DNA of 18,076 bases from CAZEUZ01 sp964515805 (GTDB lineage Bacteria > Pseudomonadota > Gammaproteobacteria > Pseudomonadales > Cellvibrionaceae), in the NCBI GenBank assembly GCA_964515805.1, contig CAZEUZ010000045.1:1-18076 (forward strand), read 5' to 3'. Of the stretch, positions 7,548 to 15,015 are shown piece after piece (within the stretch, counting starts at the first letter, position 1; each line of letters starts with the position of its first letter). The notes under the pieces were generated by a model. The model was not told where the DNA came from, searched no databases, and worked only from the letters and a program-made list of their open reading frames with translations. The position numbers and the translations under genes are program-made.

Positions 7548-8074
7548 TGAATGTACTGCCGTAACGTCAATTGATCACCTCGCTGGGTAAACTCTATTTG
7601 CTTCAATGCACTCATTCCAAGTAGTATCTCGTTTCTCGTTATCGATGGATTAATACTGGCGCGGATATCTCTCAAAAGAATATCTCCAATGGTCAGTGTA
7701 TTTAACTGTGTGCCAAACGCTTCTGTAATGCCGTTAGCTGTCATCACTTGATGACGATAACCTCTTTGTAAACCCAGCTTTTTAGCCAAATGCGCGGGAA
7801 TTGCCACATTGGTAGCACCTGTATCCAATAAAAAGGTTACCTTATGCCCATTGATGGTCCCGTCAACAATATAATGATTGTAGCGATTACTCGCTAATTG
7901 CACTTCAATAACGCCATTAGCATCAGAATGAACACTCTTCGGGTTGCTATTGGGGTTGTATTGGTATTTTTCCCAGGCGCCAAAGCTAATGGTAAGTAAG
8001 CCCAGTACCAATAACCAAGCAATATAAATCATTACCTTGCCGGTTCTTCGGTGCGAATCTTCGGAGTTACTCAT
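7544..8074 (-). CDS. membrane-anchored retropepsin-like aspartic protease (clan AA)
   Basis: This 176-residue protein has a short cytoplasmic N-terminus, one transmembrane helix (about residues 14-33, VMIYIAWLLVLGLLTISFGA), a linker and a single retropepsin-like domain. The catalytic motif is FLLDTGATNVAIP with Asp84, preceded by the flap-side strand YIVDGTINGHKVTF. The later LNTLTIGDILLRDIRASI and EILLGMSALKQIEF complete the fold. One DTGA motif per chain implies that the active enzyme is a homodimer. It matches the bacterial family annotated as TIGR02281 / clan AA aspartic protease, whose substrates are mostly unknown. It probably faces the periplasm, by the positive-inside rule (HRRTGK before the helix). 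Its stop overlaps the nadC start (ATGA). The groEL terminator lies just upstream, so it needs its own promoter, which I could not identify. Confidence 0.9.
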   Translation of the reverse strand: MSNSEDSHRRTGKVMIYIAWLLVLGLLTISFGAWEKYQYNPNSNPKSVHSDANGVIEVQLASNRYNHYIVDGTINGHKVTFLLDTGATNVAIPAHLAKKLGLQRGYRHQVMTANGITEAFGTQLNTLTIGDILLRDIRASINPSITRNEILLGMSALKQIEFTQRGDQLTLRQYIQ

Positions 8075-8094
8075 TTTTCTTAAGTGAAATTACA

Positions 8095-8124
8095 ATAAAA
8101 AACGGCCTGCATAAACAGGCCGTT
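8095..8124 (-). terminator. intrinsic terminator of the groES-groEL operon
   Basis: A perfect 9-base inverted repeat, AACGGCCTG (8101-8109) and CAGGCCGTT (8116-8124), encloses a 6-base loop. Read on the minus strand, the hairpin is followed by a run of six T residues. It begins 37 bases after the groEL stop codon and is correctly oriented for groEL transcription. Confidence 0.93.
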
Positions 8125-8160
8125 GATAGTTGCTAATAGAAGGTAAATACAGGGTTTGAA

Positions 8161-9804
8161 TTACATCATTCCGCCCATACCACCCATGCCACCACCCATA
8201 TCAGGCATTGGTGCCGCTGGCTTATCTTCCGGCGCATCGGCTACCATAGCTTCAGTGGTGATCATCAACCCACCAATAGAACCGGCAGCTTGAAGTGCAC
8301 TTCGAGTTACCTTGGCAGGATCGAGAATACCCATCTTTATCATATCGCCATACTCACTGCTGGCAGCATTAAATCCGTTATTACCTTTTTCATTTTTTAC
8401 TTTGTCGACAACAACAGAGGCTTCTTCACCTGCGTTGGTGACGATTTGACGCATTGGTGATTCCATGGCTCTCAGTGCGATGGCAATACCTGCCGTTTGG
8501 TCATCATTGTCGCCTTTGAGATCGGCAATGGCAGTAGCCGCACGAATAAGTGCAGTGCCTCCACCGGGAACCACGCCTTCTTCTACTGCTGCGCGAGTCG
8601 CATGTAAAGCGTCTTCAACACGGGCTTTCTTTTCTTTCATTTCGACTTCGGTAGCAGCACCTACTTTGATTACTGCTACACCACCTGAAAGTTTAGCATG
8701 ACGCTCTCGGAGCTTTTCCTTGTCATAATCAGAACTATTATTCTCTATCTCAGTTTTGATTTGCGCAATTCGTCCATCGATATCGCCTTTCTTGCCAGCG
8801 CCATCGACGATAGTTGTGTTTTCCTTATCCATGGTCACACGTTTAGCTGTACCTAAGTTTTCAACTCCGGCACTTTCAAGATCGAGACCCACTTCTTCAG
8901 AAATTACGGTTGCACCAGTCAGGATAGCGATATCCTGTAGCATCGCTTTGCGACGGTCACCAAATCCTGGCGCCTTACAAGCAGCGACTTTAACAATACC
9001 GCGCATATTGTTGACAACCAATGTCGCTAGCGCTTCGCCTTCGACATCTTCGGCGATAATCACCAGTGGCTTACCATCTTTGGCTATTTTTTCCAGCAAT
9101 GGGAGCAATTCGCGGATATTGGATATTTTTTTATCAACAAGCAATAAGTAGGGATTTTCTTGCTCCACACTCATGTTTTCTTGATTGGTGATGAAGTAAG
9201 GTGATAGGTAGCCACGATCGAATTGCATACCTTCAACAACATCTAGCTCATTCTCCAAGCTATTGCCTTCTTCAACGGTGATAACGCCTTCATTGGTTAC
9301 TCTTTGCATGGCTTCTGCGATTATTTTACCGACCGAATCATCGCTGTTTGCAGAAATAGTACCCACTTGAGTAATTGACTTATTATCATTACAGGGCTGG
9401 GCGCTGGATTTGATTTTTTCAACTGCAGCACTGACTGCTTTATCAATACCACGTTTGAGATCCATTGGGTTCATACCAGCGGCGACTGATTTCAATCCTT
9501 CGTTGACAATGGATTGAGCTAGTACAGTTGCTGTAGTCGTGCCGTCACCAGCATCATCAGAAGCTTTTGAGGCAACTTCTTTGACCATCTGTGCACCCAT
9601 GTTTTCGAACTTGTCTTTTAGCTCGATTTCTTTTGCGACAGAAACACCGTCTTTGGTCACGGTTGGAGCACCAAATGACTTATCTAACACCACGTTTCGG
9701 CCTTTGGGTCCGAGAGTGGTTTTGACCGCGTCGGCCAGAATGTTCACACCTGCCAACATTTTTTGGCGGGCTTCATCACCGAATTTAACGTCTTTAGCTG
9801 ACAT
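8161..9804 (-). CDS. groEL: chaperonin GroEL (60 kDa)
   Basis: GroEL forms the double-ring ATP-driven folding chamber of the cytosol and works with the GroES lid. The 547-residue sequence is full length and typical. It has VKTTLGPKGRNVVLDKSFGAP and DGTTTATVLAQ (ATP site), DRGYLSPYF and VEGEALATLVVNN in the apical domain, and RVEDALHATRAAVEEGVVPGGG in the C-terminal equatorial domain. The tail is the characteristic flexible Gly-Gly-Met repeat (GGGMGGMGGMM). A strong ribosome site (AAGGTGA) precedes the ATG. It lies 75 bases downstream of groES and is followed by an intrinsic terminator. Transcription probably comes from the sigma-32 promoter upstream of groES. Confidence 0.99.
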   Translation of the reverse strand: MSAKDVKFGDEARQKMLAGVNILADAVKTTLGPKGRNVVLDKSFGAPTVTKDGVSVAKEIELKDKFENMGAQMVKEVASKASDDAGDGTTTATVLAQSIVNEGLKSVAAGMNPMDLKRGIDKAVSAAVEKIKSSAQPCNDNKSITQVGTISANSDDSVGKIIAEAMQRVTNEGVITVEEGNSLENELDVVEGMQFDRGYLSPYFITNQENMSVEQENPYLLLVDKKISNIRELLPLLEKIAKDGKPLVIIAEDVEGEALATLVVNNMRGIVKVAACKAPGFGDRRKAMLQDIAILTGATVISEEVGLDLESAGVENLGTAKRVTMDKENTTIVDGAGKKGDIDGRIAQIKTEIENNSSDYDKEKLRERHAKLSGGVAVIKVGAATEVEMKEKKARVEDALHATRAAVEEGVVPGGGTALIRAATAIADLKGDNDDQTAGIAIALRAMESPMRQIVTNAGEEASVVVDKVKNEKGNNGFNAASSEYGDMIKMGILDPAKVTRSALQAAGSIGGLMITTEAMVADAPEDKPAAPMPDMGGGMGGMGGMM

Positions 9805-9879
9805 AGTTTTTCACCTTAATATTCGTTTCTAATAAAGTTAATAAATAACCGAGTATTATTTGCAAGATACGTTGTGCAA

Positions 9880-10176
9880 TTACTCGATGACTGCTTTGAT
9901 ATCGGATTCGCTCAGAATAATATATTCTTTTCCGTCGTGTTCAACCGTATCGCTGCCAGCATATTTGCCGAAGACAACGACGTTACCCACTTTCACATCC
10001 AGTGGACGAACATCACCGTTATCCAATATTCGACCAGTACCAACGGCAACAACCTCACCCTGGTTAGGTTTTTCCTTTGCTGAACCAGGCAGAACGATAC
10101 CGCCTGCAGATTTCTCTTCTTCTTCTTGACGAAGTACTAAAACACGATCATGAAGAGGACGAATGCCTATACTCAT
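9880..10176 (-). CDS. groES: co-chaperonin GroES (10 kDa)
   Basis: GroES is the heptameric lid that closes the GroEL chamber. The 98-residue product starts MSIGIRPLHDRVLVLRQEEE and carries the mobile loop segment SAGGIVLPGSAKEKP, which binds the GroEL apical domain. GEVVAVGTGRILDNGDVRPLDVKVGNVVVFGKYAG and a C-terminal strand ending SDIKAVIE follow. GGAGA lies at the correct distance before the ATG. It is the first gene of the groES-groEL operon. The leader between the promoter and the gene is about 70 bases and contains a small CGGG-ATTG-CCCG hairpin. Confidence 0.99.
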   Translation of the reverse strand: MSIGIRPLHDRVLVLRQEEEEKSAGGIVLPGSAKEKPNQGEVVAVGTGRILDNGDVRPLDVKVGNVVVFGKYAGSDTVEHDGKEYIILSESDIKAVIE

Positions 10177-10252
10177 TACTTTTCTCCAAAATTAAGGGTT
10201 AGATATTATTGAACGGGATTGCCCGAACGAATACTACGTTTCGGATTGGTTA

Positions 10253-10278
10253 ATGGGGCCACAGATGTGCATTTCAAC
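10253..10278 (-). promoter_or_regulatory. sigma-32 heat-shock promoter of groES-groEL
   Basis: On the minus strand GTTGAAA (core at 10278-10273) is separated by 14 bases from CCCCATTA (core at 10258-10253). This closely matches the sigma-32 (RpoH) pattern CTTGAA-N13/14-CCCCAT. It lies about 75 bases upstream of the groES start codon and 23 bases past the fxsA stop. No CIRCE inverted repeat (TTAGCACTC/GAGTGCTAA) is visible, so HrcA control is not indicated. Confidence 0.85.
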
Positions 10279-10302
10279 CACTATTAGAATTTTTTTTGAT
10301 TA

Positions 10303-10770
10303 TTAATTCGAGCTTTTTTTGTCGTCATCAAGCTCACCTTCTAAAACTCTACTTTCATGAGTTTTATAGGTGAAAGTCGCCGAGCCGTCAGTGGTAAAGT
10401 TTGTGGTTTGGAATGTATGAAATTTAATGTGTCGACAGAAAAAGCTGATGACCAATGTTCGAGCCCCAGGCACCAGACAGATAAAACCGATAGTATCAGT
10501 GAAAAACCCTGGTGTTAATAACAGTGCGCCGGCAATGCCCAAAAATAGCCCATCGATCATCTCGCGGGCAGGTATTTTACCTTTATCAAGTTGTTGTCGA
10601 GCTCGCAGTATAGTACTGATGCCTTGCCGTCGTAGTAGTATTACACCGATAAACGCTGTCAAGAGAACCAGACCAATAGTATTGAATGCTCCAATATGAG
10701 ATCCGACTTCAATAAGTAGCCACATTTCAATAATTGGTATTAGCACAAAGAGAATAAATAAAACTTTCAT
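10303..10770 (-). CDS. fxsA: FxsA family membrane protein
   Basis: FxsA is a small inner-membrane protein; in E. coli its overproduction relieves F-plasmid-dependent exclusion of phage T7, and its normal function is unclear. The 155-residue product starts with the hydrophobic segment VLFILFVLIPIIEMWLLIEVG, then IGAFNTIGLVLLTAFIGVILLRRQG. A loop with RARQQLDKGKIPAREMIDG leads to the typical LFLGIAGALLLTPGFFTDTIGFICLVPG. The C-terminus is hydrophilic and acidic (LEGELDDDKKSSN). Position directly upstream of groES is common in gammaproteobacteria. The family match is clear. Confidence 0.93.
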   Translation of the reverse strand: MKVLFILFVLIPIIEMWLLIEVGSHIGAFNTIGLVLLTAFIGVILLRRQGISTILRARQQLDKGKIPAREMIDGLFLGIAGALLLTPGFFTDTIGFICLVPGARTLVISFFCRHIKFHTFQTTNFTTDGSATFTYKTHESRVLEGELDDDKKSSN

Positions 10771-10835
10771 ACACTACTCCTAAACACTGAACTATTATCT
10801 TGGGTTACTTGTGGTGAAAACAAGCGCTGCGCTTT

Positions 10836-12356
10836 TTAACCATCTATCGATAGCTGGCGGTAGTTTTTCCATATTTTGACAATAAGAAATATGACAGGAA
10901 CGCCCATTGCCGCTGTCAGAATAAAAAAAGCGGGGTAATCAATGGCATCGACAATCTGCCCTGAATAGCCAGCGATCAGACTCGGCAATAGTTGAGTTAT
11001 CGAAGTAAATGCGGCGTACTGTGTGGCGCTGAATTCCCGATTGACCAAAGATGACATAAACGCCACCGCTGCAGCACTTGCCAAGCCACCGGATAGATTG
11101 TCGGCGACAATCGCCAAGCACAATGCCGTTGTCGAAGGTGTAGCCAAATTCGCCAGAATGACAAACACCAAGTTGGATGCAGCGGCTAAAATAGCACCTA
11201 GCAGTAAGATGCGCAAAATTCCAAAATGATAGGCCAGCAGGCCACCTAGCACGCCGCCTGTTAAACTGACAACAATGCCAAAACCAAAACTCACGCGTCC
11301 AATAATGGCTTTGCTGTACCCCATCTCATAGTAGAAGACTTTGGCCATTTTACCCATAACAATATCGGAAATCCGATAAAAACAGATCAGTAACAACAAC
11401 CACAGTGCAAATCGACCGTAACGTTTAAAAAAATCACTAAATGGTTGGATGTAAATGCGACTGAAGTCAGCTTGATTAAGCAGGCCTATTTTTATCAGCA
11501 GGCGTCCGCTGGCAATTGCACAGGTCAGCGCCATCACTAATCCCAGCACTTCATAGCCAAAATGCACTAATCCCCTAGATCCTGTTGACCAAGTCAGTTC
11601 AGGTAAAACAAACCAGGTTTTATAAATGACAAATGCGATAATAAAGGCGGCGACCATTAGTGCGAAATGTAACAATGTGGTTGCGCGCTGATTGTTTGAA
11701 TAGAAGAGTGGATTGACTATGTCAGGCTCTCGAATAGCCAGAGTCAGCAGCGCCGCTAAACACATGATGGCAGCCATCGCGGAATAGGCAATCTGCCAGC
11801 CCAGCACAGTGTAGCCCTCGGTATCGAAGGCATTGGATATCTCCAGGACGCCGGCACTGGCTAGCACCATGCCAATTCGATAACCGGAAATGGCAGTTCC
11901 GGCGAACAGCGCTTGGTATTTCGGTGTGGCCAAGTCAATGCGATAGGCGTCAATGACGATATCTTGCGTTGCCGAAGCAAATGCCAGCCATATAGCTCCA
12001 ATTGCCAGTACGATTAATTGCTGTTTATCGATAGGATCAGCGATCGCCATTAGCAGTAATGCAGCTACGATCATTGACTGCGCTACCAAAAGCCAGCTGC
12101 GACGGCGCCCAAAACGGTTGCTTAACCAAGGTATCGGCAAAGAATCTATTAGCGGTGACCAAATGAATTTAAAGCCATACGCCAGTAGCGACCAGCTTAG
12201 AAAACCGATCGTAGCACGTTCGATACCGGCTTCTACCAGCCACACGGATAGGGTGCCGAATACCAGTAAATACGGTAGGCCCGAAGCCATACCGAGGAGT
12301 AAAATTACAATGACGTCACGGTTAAGGTAAGGCTGCAATCGGCCAGTAAACGACAT
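10836..12356 (-). CDS. ampG: AmpG-like MFS transporter (muropeptide permease)
   Basis: AmpG permeases import GlcNAc-1,6-anhydro-MurNAc peptides from the periplasm for cell-wall recycling; in many species this flux also governs AmpC beta-lactamase induction. The N-terminus RDVIVILLLGMASGLPYLLVFGTLSVWL is characteristic, followed by IGFLSWSLLAYGFKFIWSPLIDSL and FGRRRSWLL, the cytoplasmic loop motif between helices 2 and 3. ATQDIVIDAYRID and LSGGLASAAAVAFMSSLVNREFSATQYAAFTS are also typical of the family. At 506 residues with roughly 12-14 hydrophobic segments it is close to E. coli AmpG (about 490). It lies 38 bases downstream of yajQ on the same strand, with ampD further upstream, which supports the recycling role. 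Confidence 0.9.
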   Translation of the reverse strand: MSFTGRLQPYLNRDVIVILLLGMASGLPYLLVFGTLSVWLVEAGIERATIGFLSWSLLAYGFKFIWSPLIDSLPIPWLSNRFGRRRSWLLVAQSMIVAALLLMAIADPIDKQQLIVLAIGAIWLAFASATQDIVIDAYRIDLATPKYQALFAGTAISGYRIGMVLASAGVLEISNAFDTEGYTVLGWQIAYSAMAAIMCLAALLTLAIREPDIVNPLFYSNNQRATTLLHFALMVAAFIIAFVIYKTWFVLPELTWSTGSRGLVHFGYEVLGLVMALTCAIASGRLLIKIGLLNQADFSRIYIQPFSDFFKRYGRFALWLLLLICFYRISDIVMGKMAKVFYYEMGYSKAIIGRVSFGFGIVVSLTGGVLGGLLAYHFGILRILLLGAILAAASNLVFVILANLATPSTTALCLAIVADNLSGGLASAAAVAFMSSLVNREFSATQYAAFTSITQLLPSLIAGYSGQIVDAIDYPAFFILTAAMGVPVIFLIVKIWKNYRQLSIDG

Positions 12357-12394
12357 GTAATAAGTCCTGTTTTTACAGTCAATCCTTTCTGAAG

Positions 12395-12877
12395 TTAGTC
12401 ACGGAAATTATTAAATTGCAACGGCATACCGATATCCTCTTCGCGTAACATAGCCATCACTTGCTGCAGGTCATCCCTTTTTTTGCCGCTAACGCGCACC
12501 TGTTCACCCTGTATTTGAGACTGTACTTTGAGCTTGCTGTCTTTAATAGTCTTGACTATTTTTTTGCACAACAGGCTCTCTAACCCAGTACGTACCGTCA
12601 CCACTTGCTTAATTTGTTTACCTGAGGGTTGATGGTCTGCTATCTCAAGACAGGCGATATCAATACTGTTCTTGTGTAAAGCAGATTTGAGTATATCCAG
12701 CATTTGATCGACCTGAAAGTCTACTTCAGCCCAGATAGTGACCAGAAATTCGTTGCGTTCAAAGCGGGCGTCGACACCCTTGAAATCAAAACGGTTGGTA
12801 ACGACGCGGTTCGCTTGGTCGACCGCATTGGAAAGTATGTGTTTGTCGACTTCGGAGACGATATCGAATGATGGCAT
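12395..12877 (-). CDS. yajQ: YajQ family nucleotide-binding protein
   Basis: YajQ proteins have two ferredoxin-like domains. Members in Xanthomonas and Pseudomonas bind cyclic di-GMP and act with a LysR-type regulator, while other members have been reported to bind nucleic acid. The 160-residue product begins MPSFDIVSEVDKHILSNAVDQANRVVTNRFDFKG, the family signature. It continues with the central KQVVTVRTGLESLLCKKIVKTIKDSKLKVQSQIQGEQVRVSGKKRDDLQQVM and ends with PLQFNNFRD, all near-universal. It sits between ampD and ampG on the same strand. Whether it is co-transcribed with ampG (38-base gap) cannot be settled here. Confidence 0.96.
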   Translation of the reverse strand: MPSFDIVSEVDKHILSNAVDQANRVVTNRFDFKGVDARFERNEFLVTIWAEVDFQVDQMLDILKSALHKNSIDIACLEIADHQPSGKQIKQVVTVRTGLESLLCKKIVKTIKDSKLKVQSQIQGEQVRVSGKKRDDLQQVMAMLREEDIGMPLQFNNFRD

Positions 12878-13021
12878 AAGTCGGATTTCTCTAATTGGTT
12901 GACGTATTGAAAGTCTATTATTCTAAATAACCCGGAAAATTGCCAGAATGTAATCTATAACTATTGTCTGCTAATTACTTCTGGCTAAAAAAGTTAGGTA
13001 CTAATTTCACAATAAATTTGT

Positions 13022-13600
13022 CTAGTTTGTTTTTATATTTTGACGATAGTGTTGCCAATCAAATACTGGTCCGGGATCGGTTTTACGCCCTGGAGCGATA
13101 TCATTGTGACCTACAATTCGCTGCTCGGTGATGAATGGATAAGTGACCATTAACCATTTCGTTATTTTGATTAATGTGTCGTATTGTATGTCGGTATAGG
13201 GGATTATATCGGTACCTTCTAGCTCTATGCCGATAGAATAATCGTTACAACGATGCCTGCCACGGAAAGAAGATGGACCTGCATGCCACGCGCGGTCTTT
13301 AAAACTGACGAATTGAGTCATATCGCCCGAGCGATTAATCAGTAAATGAGCGCTCACTTGCAAGCGTGCAATATCGATAAAAGAAGGGTCTGCATCAATG
13401 GTTAATTGATTACAAAAAAAATCTTTAATATGTCGGCCGCCGAATTGACCTGGAGGCAAGCTTATATTGTGAATAACCAGCAAGCTAATAGCTTGTCCAA
13501 GAGGCCTTTGGTTAAAATTCGGGGATCGGCAATGATGGCAAGCCGTTAACCAACCATCACTCACAGTGAAATCACCGGTGGCTGGATTTTGCTGCTGCAT
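13022..13600 (-). CDS. ampD: 1,6-anhydro-N-acetylmuramyl-L-alanine amidase AmpD
   Basis: AmpD is a cytosolic zinc amidase that removes the peptide from anhydromuropeptides during cell-wall recycling; its loss leads to AmpC derepression where AmpR/AmpC exist. The 192-residue product is normal in size. Zinc ligands can be placed by comparison with the Citrobacter/E. coli enzyme: His44 in LLVIHNISLPPGQFGG, the His in RIVGHNDIAPGRKTDPGP and the Asp in the same motif. The glutamate in SIGIELEGTD and the lysine in GRKTDPGP match the catalytic pair. VSAHLLINRSGDMTQFV and RAWHAGPSSFRGRHRCNDYSIG are the usual core. The gene ends with TAG. No ampE follows; yajQ and ampG are the next genes downstream. 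Confidence 0.96.
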   Translation of the reverse strand: MQQQNPATGDFTVSDGWLTACHHCRSPNFNQRPLGQAISLLVIHNISLPPGQFGGRHIKDFFCNQLTIDADPSFIDIARLQVSAHLLINRSGDMTQFVSFKDRAWHAGPSSFRGRHRCNDYSIGIELEGTDIIPYTDIQYDTLIKITKWLMVTYPFITEQRIVGHNDIAPGRKTDPGPVFDWQHYRQNIKTN

Positions 13601-13703
13601 ATTTTTGGATGCTTAAGTGTTTAAAGGTAGCCAACAATATAAAGACCTTCGCCAGTCTGTATTCCATTTACATTGATTGGTAAGAATCATCTGGCCATTT
13701 AGA

Positions 13704-13779
13704 TGGCTCCGCCTGCTGGGCTCGAACCAGCGACCCAATGATTAACAGTCATTTGCTCTACCAACTGAGCTAAGGCGGA
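13704..13779 (-). tRNA. tRNA-Asn (anticodon GTT)
   Basis: The minus strand folds as a 76-base cloverleaf. The acceptor stem TCCGCCT pairs with AGGCGGA, followed by discriminator G and an encoded CCA. The D arm reads TAGCTCAGTTGGTAGAGCA and the anticodon loop CTGTTAA gives GTT. The T arm is CTGGTTCGAGCCCAG. It stands alone between ampD and the AT-rich gap. Confidence 0.98.
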
Positions 13780-13816
13780 ATAAACTTAGGCTTTGCTGTT
13801 TTTATAATAGTTGCGC

Positions 13817-13845
13817 ATGATATAGGCCTTGCCGAACACTGTCAA
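13817..13845 (-). promoter_or_regulatory. sigma-70 promoter of tRNA-Asn
   Basis: On the minus strand TTGACA (13845-13840) is followed after exactly 17 bases by TATCAT (13822-13817) and then by a GCGC discriminator. A consensus -35, ideal spacing and a GC-rich discriminator are typical of stable-RNA promoters subject to growth-rate (ppGpp) control. The start of transcription would lie about 30 bases before the mature tRNA 5' end. Confidence 0.85.
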
Positions 13846-14222
13846 CAATTTAAGCTTTATTGCAAAGTTATAATATTCATTTTGTTATCAATTACTTAAG
13901 CTATTTGCATACTAGATTCGTCCACCGATTTAAGCGCGTTTTCTATCATAATTCTAAACAGATGTTATTTTTATCGGTTGGCAGTAGATTATCTATGGCC
14001 TAGTTTACTATTTGCTACTATAATATTTTGGACTTAGATAGAACTTTTATAAACAATAAAGTATGTTTTCAAGTGTTTATATTTGTCTAATGTCAACATC
14101 GTGACATACTCTTAAAAAGAATAAGCTGTAGTTGTCATTTCACTCGACTAAACTGCATAAGATAAGTGGTTCGAGTGTTAAAGTGGCTTCCTTGTTAATA
14201 AGTAAAAAATACGAGTAATACT
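13846..14222. other. AT-rich gene-free leader between tRNA-Asn promoter and membrane protein gene
   Basis: No credible coding frame is seen. The stretch is clearly richer in A+T than its surroundings. It contains two perfect inverted repeats upstream of the gene at 14223: ATGTCA, 6-base spacer, TGACAT (14090-14107), and CACTCGA ... TCGAGTG (14141-14147 with 14171-14177, 23-base loop). No clear sigma-70 promoter was found; TTGTCA near 14131 lacks a well-placed -10. The stretch probably holds the promoter and operators of the downstream gene, but this is inference. Confidence 0.5.
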
Positions 14223-14981
14223 ATGAATATCAGACGTTCCATCACCTTCATTTCTTGGGTTTTAATAGCTGTTATTGTCAGTATTGAGATAGGCTCTTCT
14301 CTAGGTTTGTTATCTTACGTGGTAGGTATTTTTGAGTCACTGGGGTGGTTACAAGAAGGCTCAAGTAGTGCGAAGTCGCCAGGTATCGGTATTGCGGCAC
14401 TAGCCTTTATTGATGGCATATTGCTCTATTCATGGAGTACCATAAAAGCGGGTTCTGTCATCCCTGAGAAAATTTTGACGCCATCAATGAAAATAGCAAA
14501 TATCTGTTTCTTCTTTTTTATGCTAATTGCGGCGTTTACTTCTATTTTTGTTGCCATTGCATTGATTACGGTAATGGTGTCTTTACTATTGGCAATACCC
14601 TTCGGAACCATTGTTTATATGATCAAGTTTGGTAGTTTTGCCACCGGTGCAGCAACATCTACACTGGGCATATTGATGAGCTTGAAAATATTGTTCGCCA
14701 TCACTTTAGTCGTCGGTGAAAAGCGGCTGTTCCATGACTACAGAATTTTCTTATTGCTGCTTGTGACTTCGTTTATTGCTAATATCGTTATAGGTTTTGT
14801 GCATGGCATTGTGCCAGGCTTCCTTGTCAGCATTACTGATGCGATTGGTGCTATTATTGTGGCCATCATTGCTGTGATTTGGTTGATTTTCATGTTCTTG
14901 GGCTCCATTATCAACGGCGTAACCCTTGTTATGGATGCAGTCGGTTTGGCGTCTAAAGTGGGCAATGTAATTCGGAAGTGA
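14223..14981 (+). CDS. polytopic inner-membrane protein of unknown function
   Basis: I do not recognise this 252-residue protein. It is strongly hydrophobic, with about six or seven membrane segments: roughly residues 8-36, 53-72, 90-132 (long enough for two), 142-163, 171-195 and 198-235. Charged residues are few and lie in short loops, for example VIPEKILTPSMK (79-90) and VVGEKRLFHDYR (about 162-173). The last hydrophobic block is rich in isoleucine, glycine and alanine (ITDAIGAIIVAIIAVIWLIFMFLGSIING). No catalytic motif, signal-peptide cleavage site or ATP-binding motif is seen. The ribosome site is weak (a GAG about nine bases before the ATG). Reading frame length and membrane pattern make it a real gene; the gene on its right is convergent. 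No function can be assigned. Confidence 0.8.
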   Translation: MNIRRSITFISWVLIAVIVSIEIGSSLGLLSYVVGIFESLGWLQEGSSSAKSPGIGIAALAFIDGILLYSWSTIKAGSVIPEKILTPSMKIANICFFFFMLIAAFTSIFVAIALITVMVSLLLAIPFGTIVYMIKFGSFATGAATSTLGILMSLKILFAITLVVGEKRLFHDYRIFLLLLVTSFIANIVIGFVHGIVPGFLVSITDAIGAIIVAIIAVIWLIFMFLGSIINGVTLVMDAVGLASKVGNVIRK

Positions 14982-15015
14982 TTTAGTACAACTGGCCTTT
15001 TTCAATTTTTTAGGG

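Noticed and set aside
8465..9832. Several long open frames on the plus strand opposite groEL
   Set aside because: They are the antisense shadow of a highly expressed gene with biased codons. The products are low-complexity Ser/Ala/Thr-rich sequences without ribosome sites or family features.
13694..13707. GCCAT-TTAG-ATGGC hairpin at the 3' end of tRNA-Asn as a terminator
   Set aside because: It includes the encoded CCA end and has no following T-run, so it is more likely chance than an intrinsic terminator.
13704..14981. A tRNA-Asn-associated genomic island including the orphan genes at 14223 and 15129
   Set aside because: Elements usually integrate at the tRNA 3' end, which here faces ampD, not the orphan genes. 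No integrase and no repeat of the tRNA 3' end is seen on the right.
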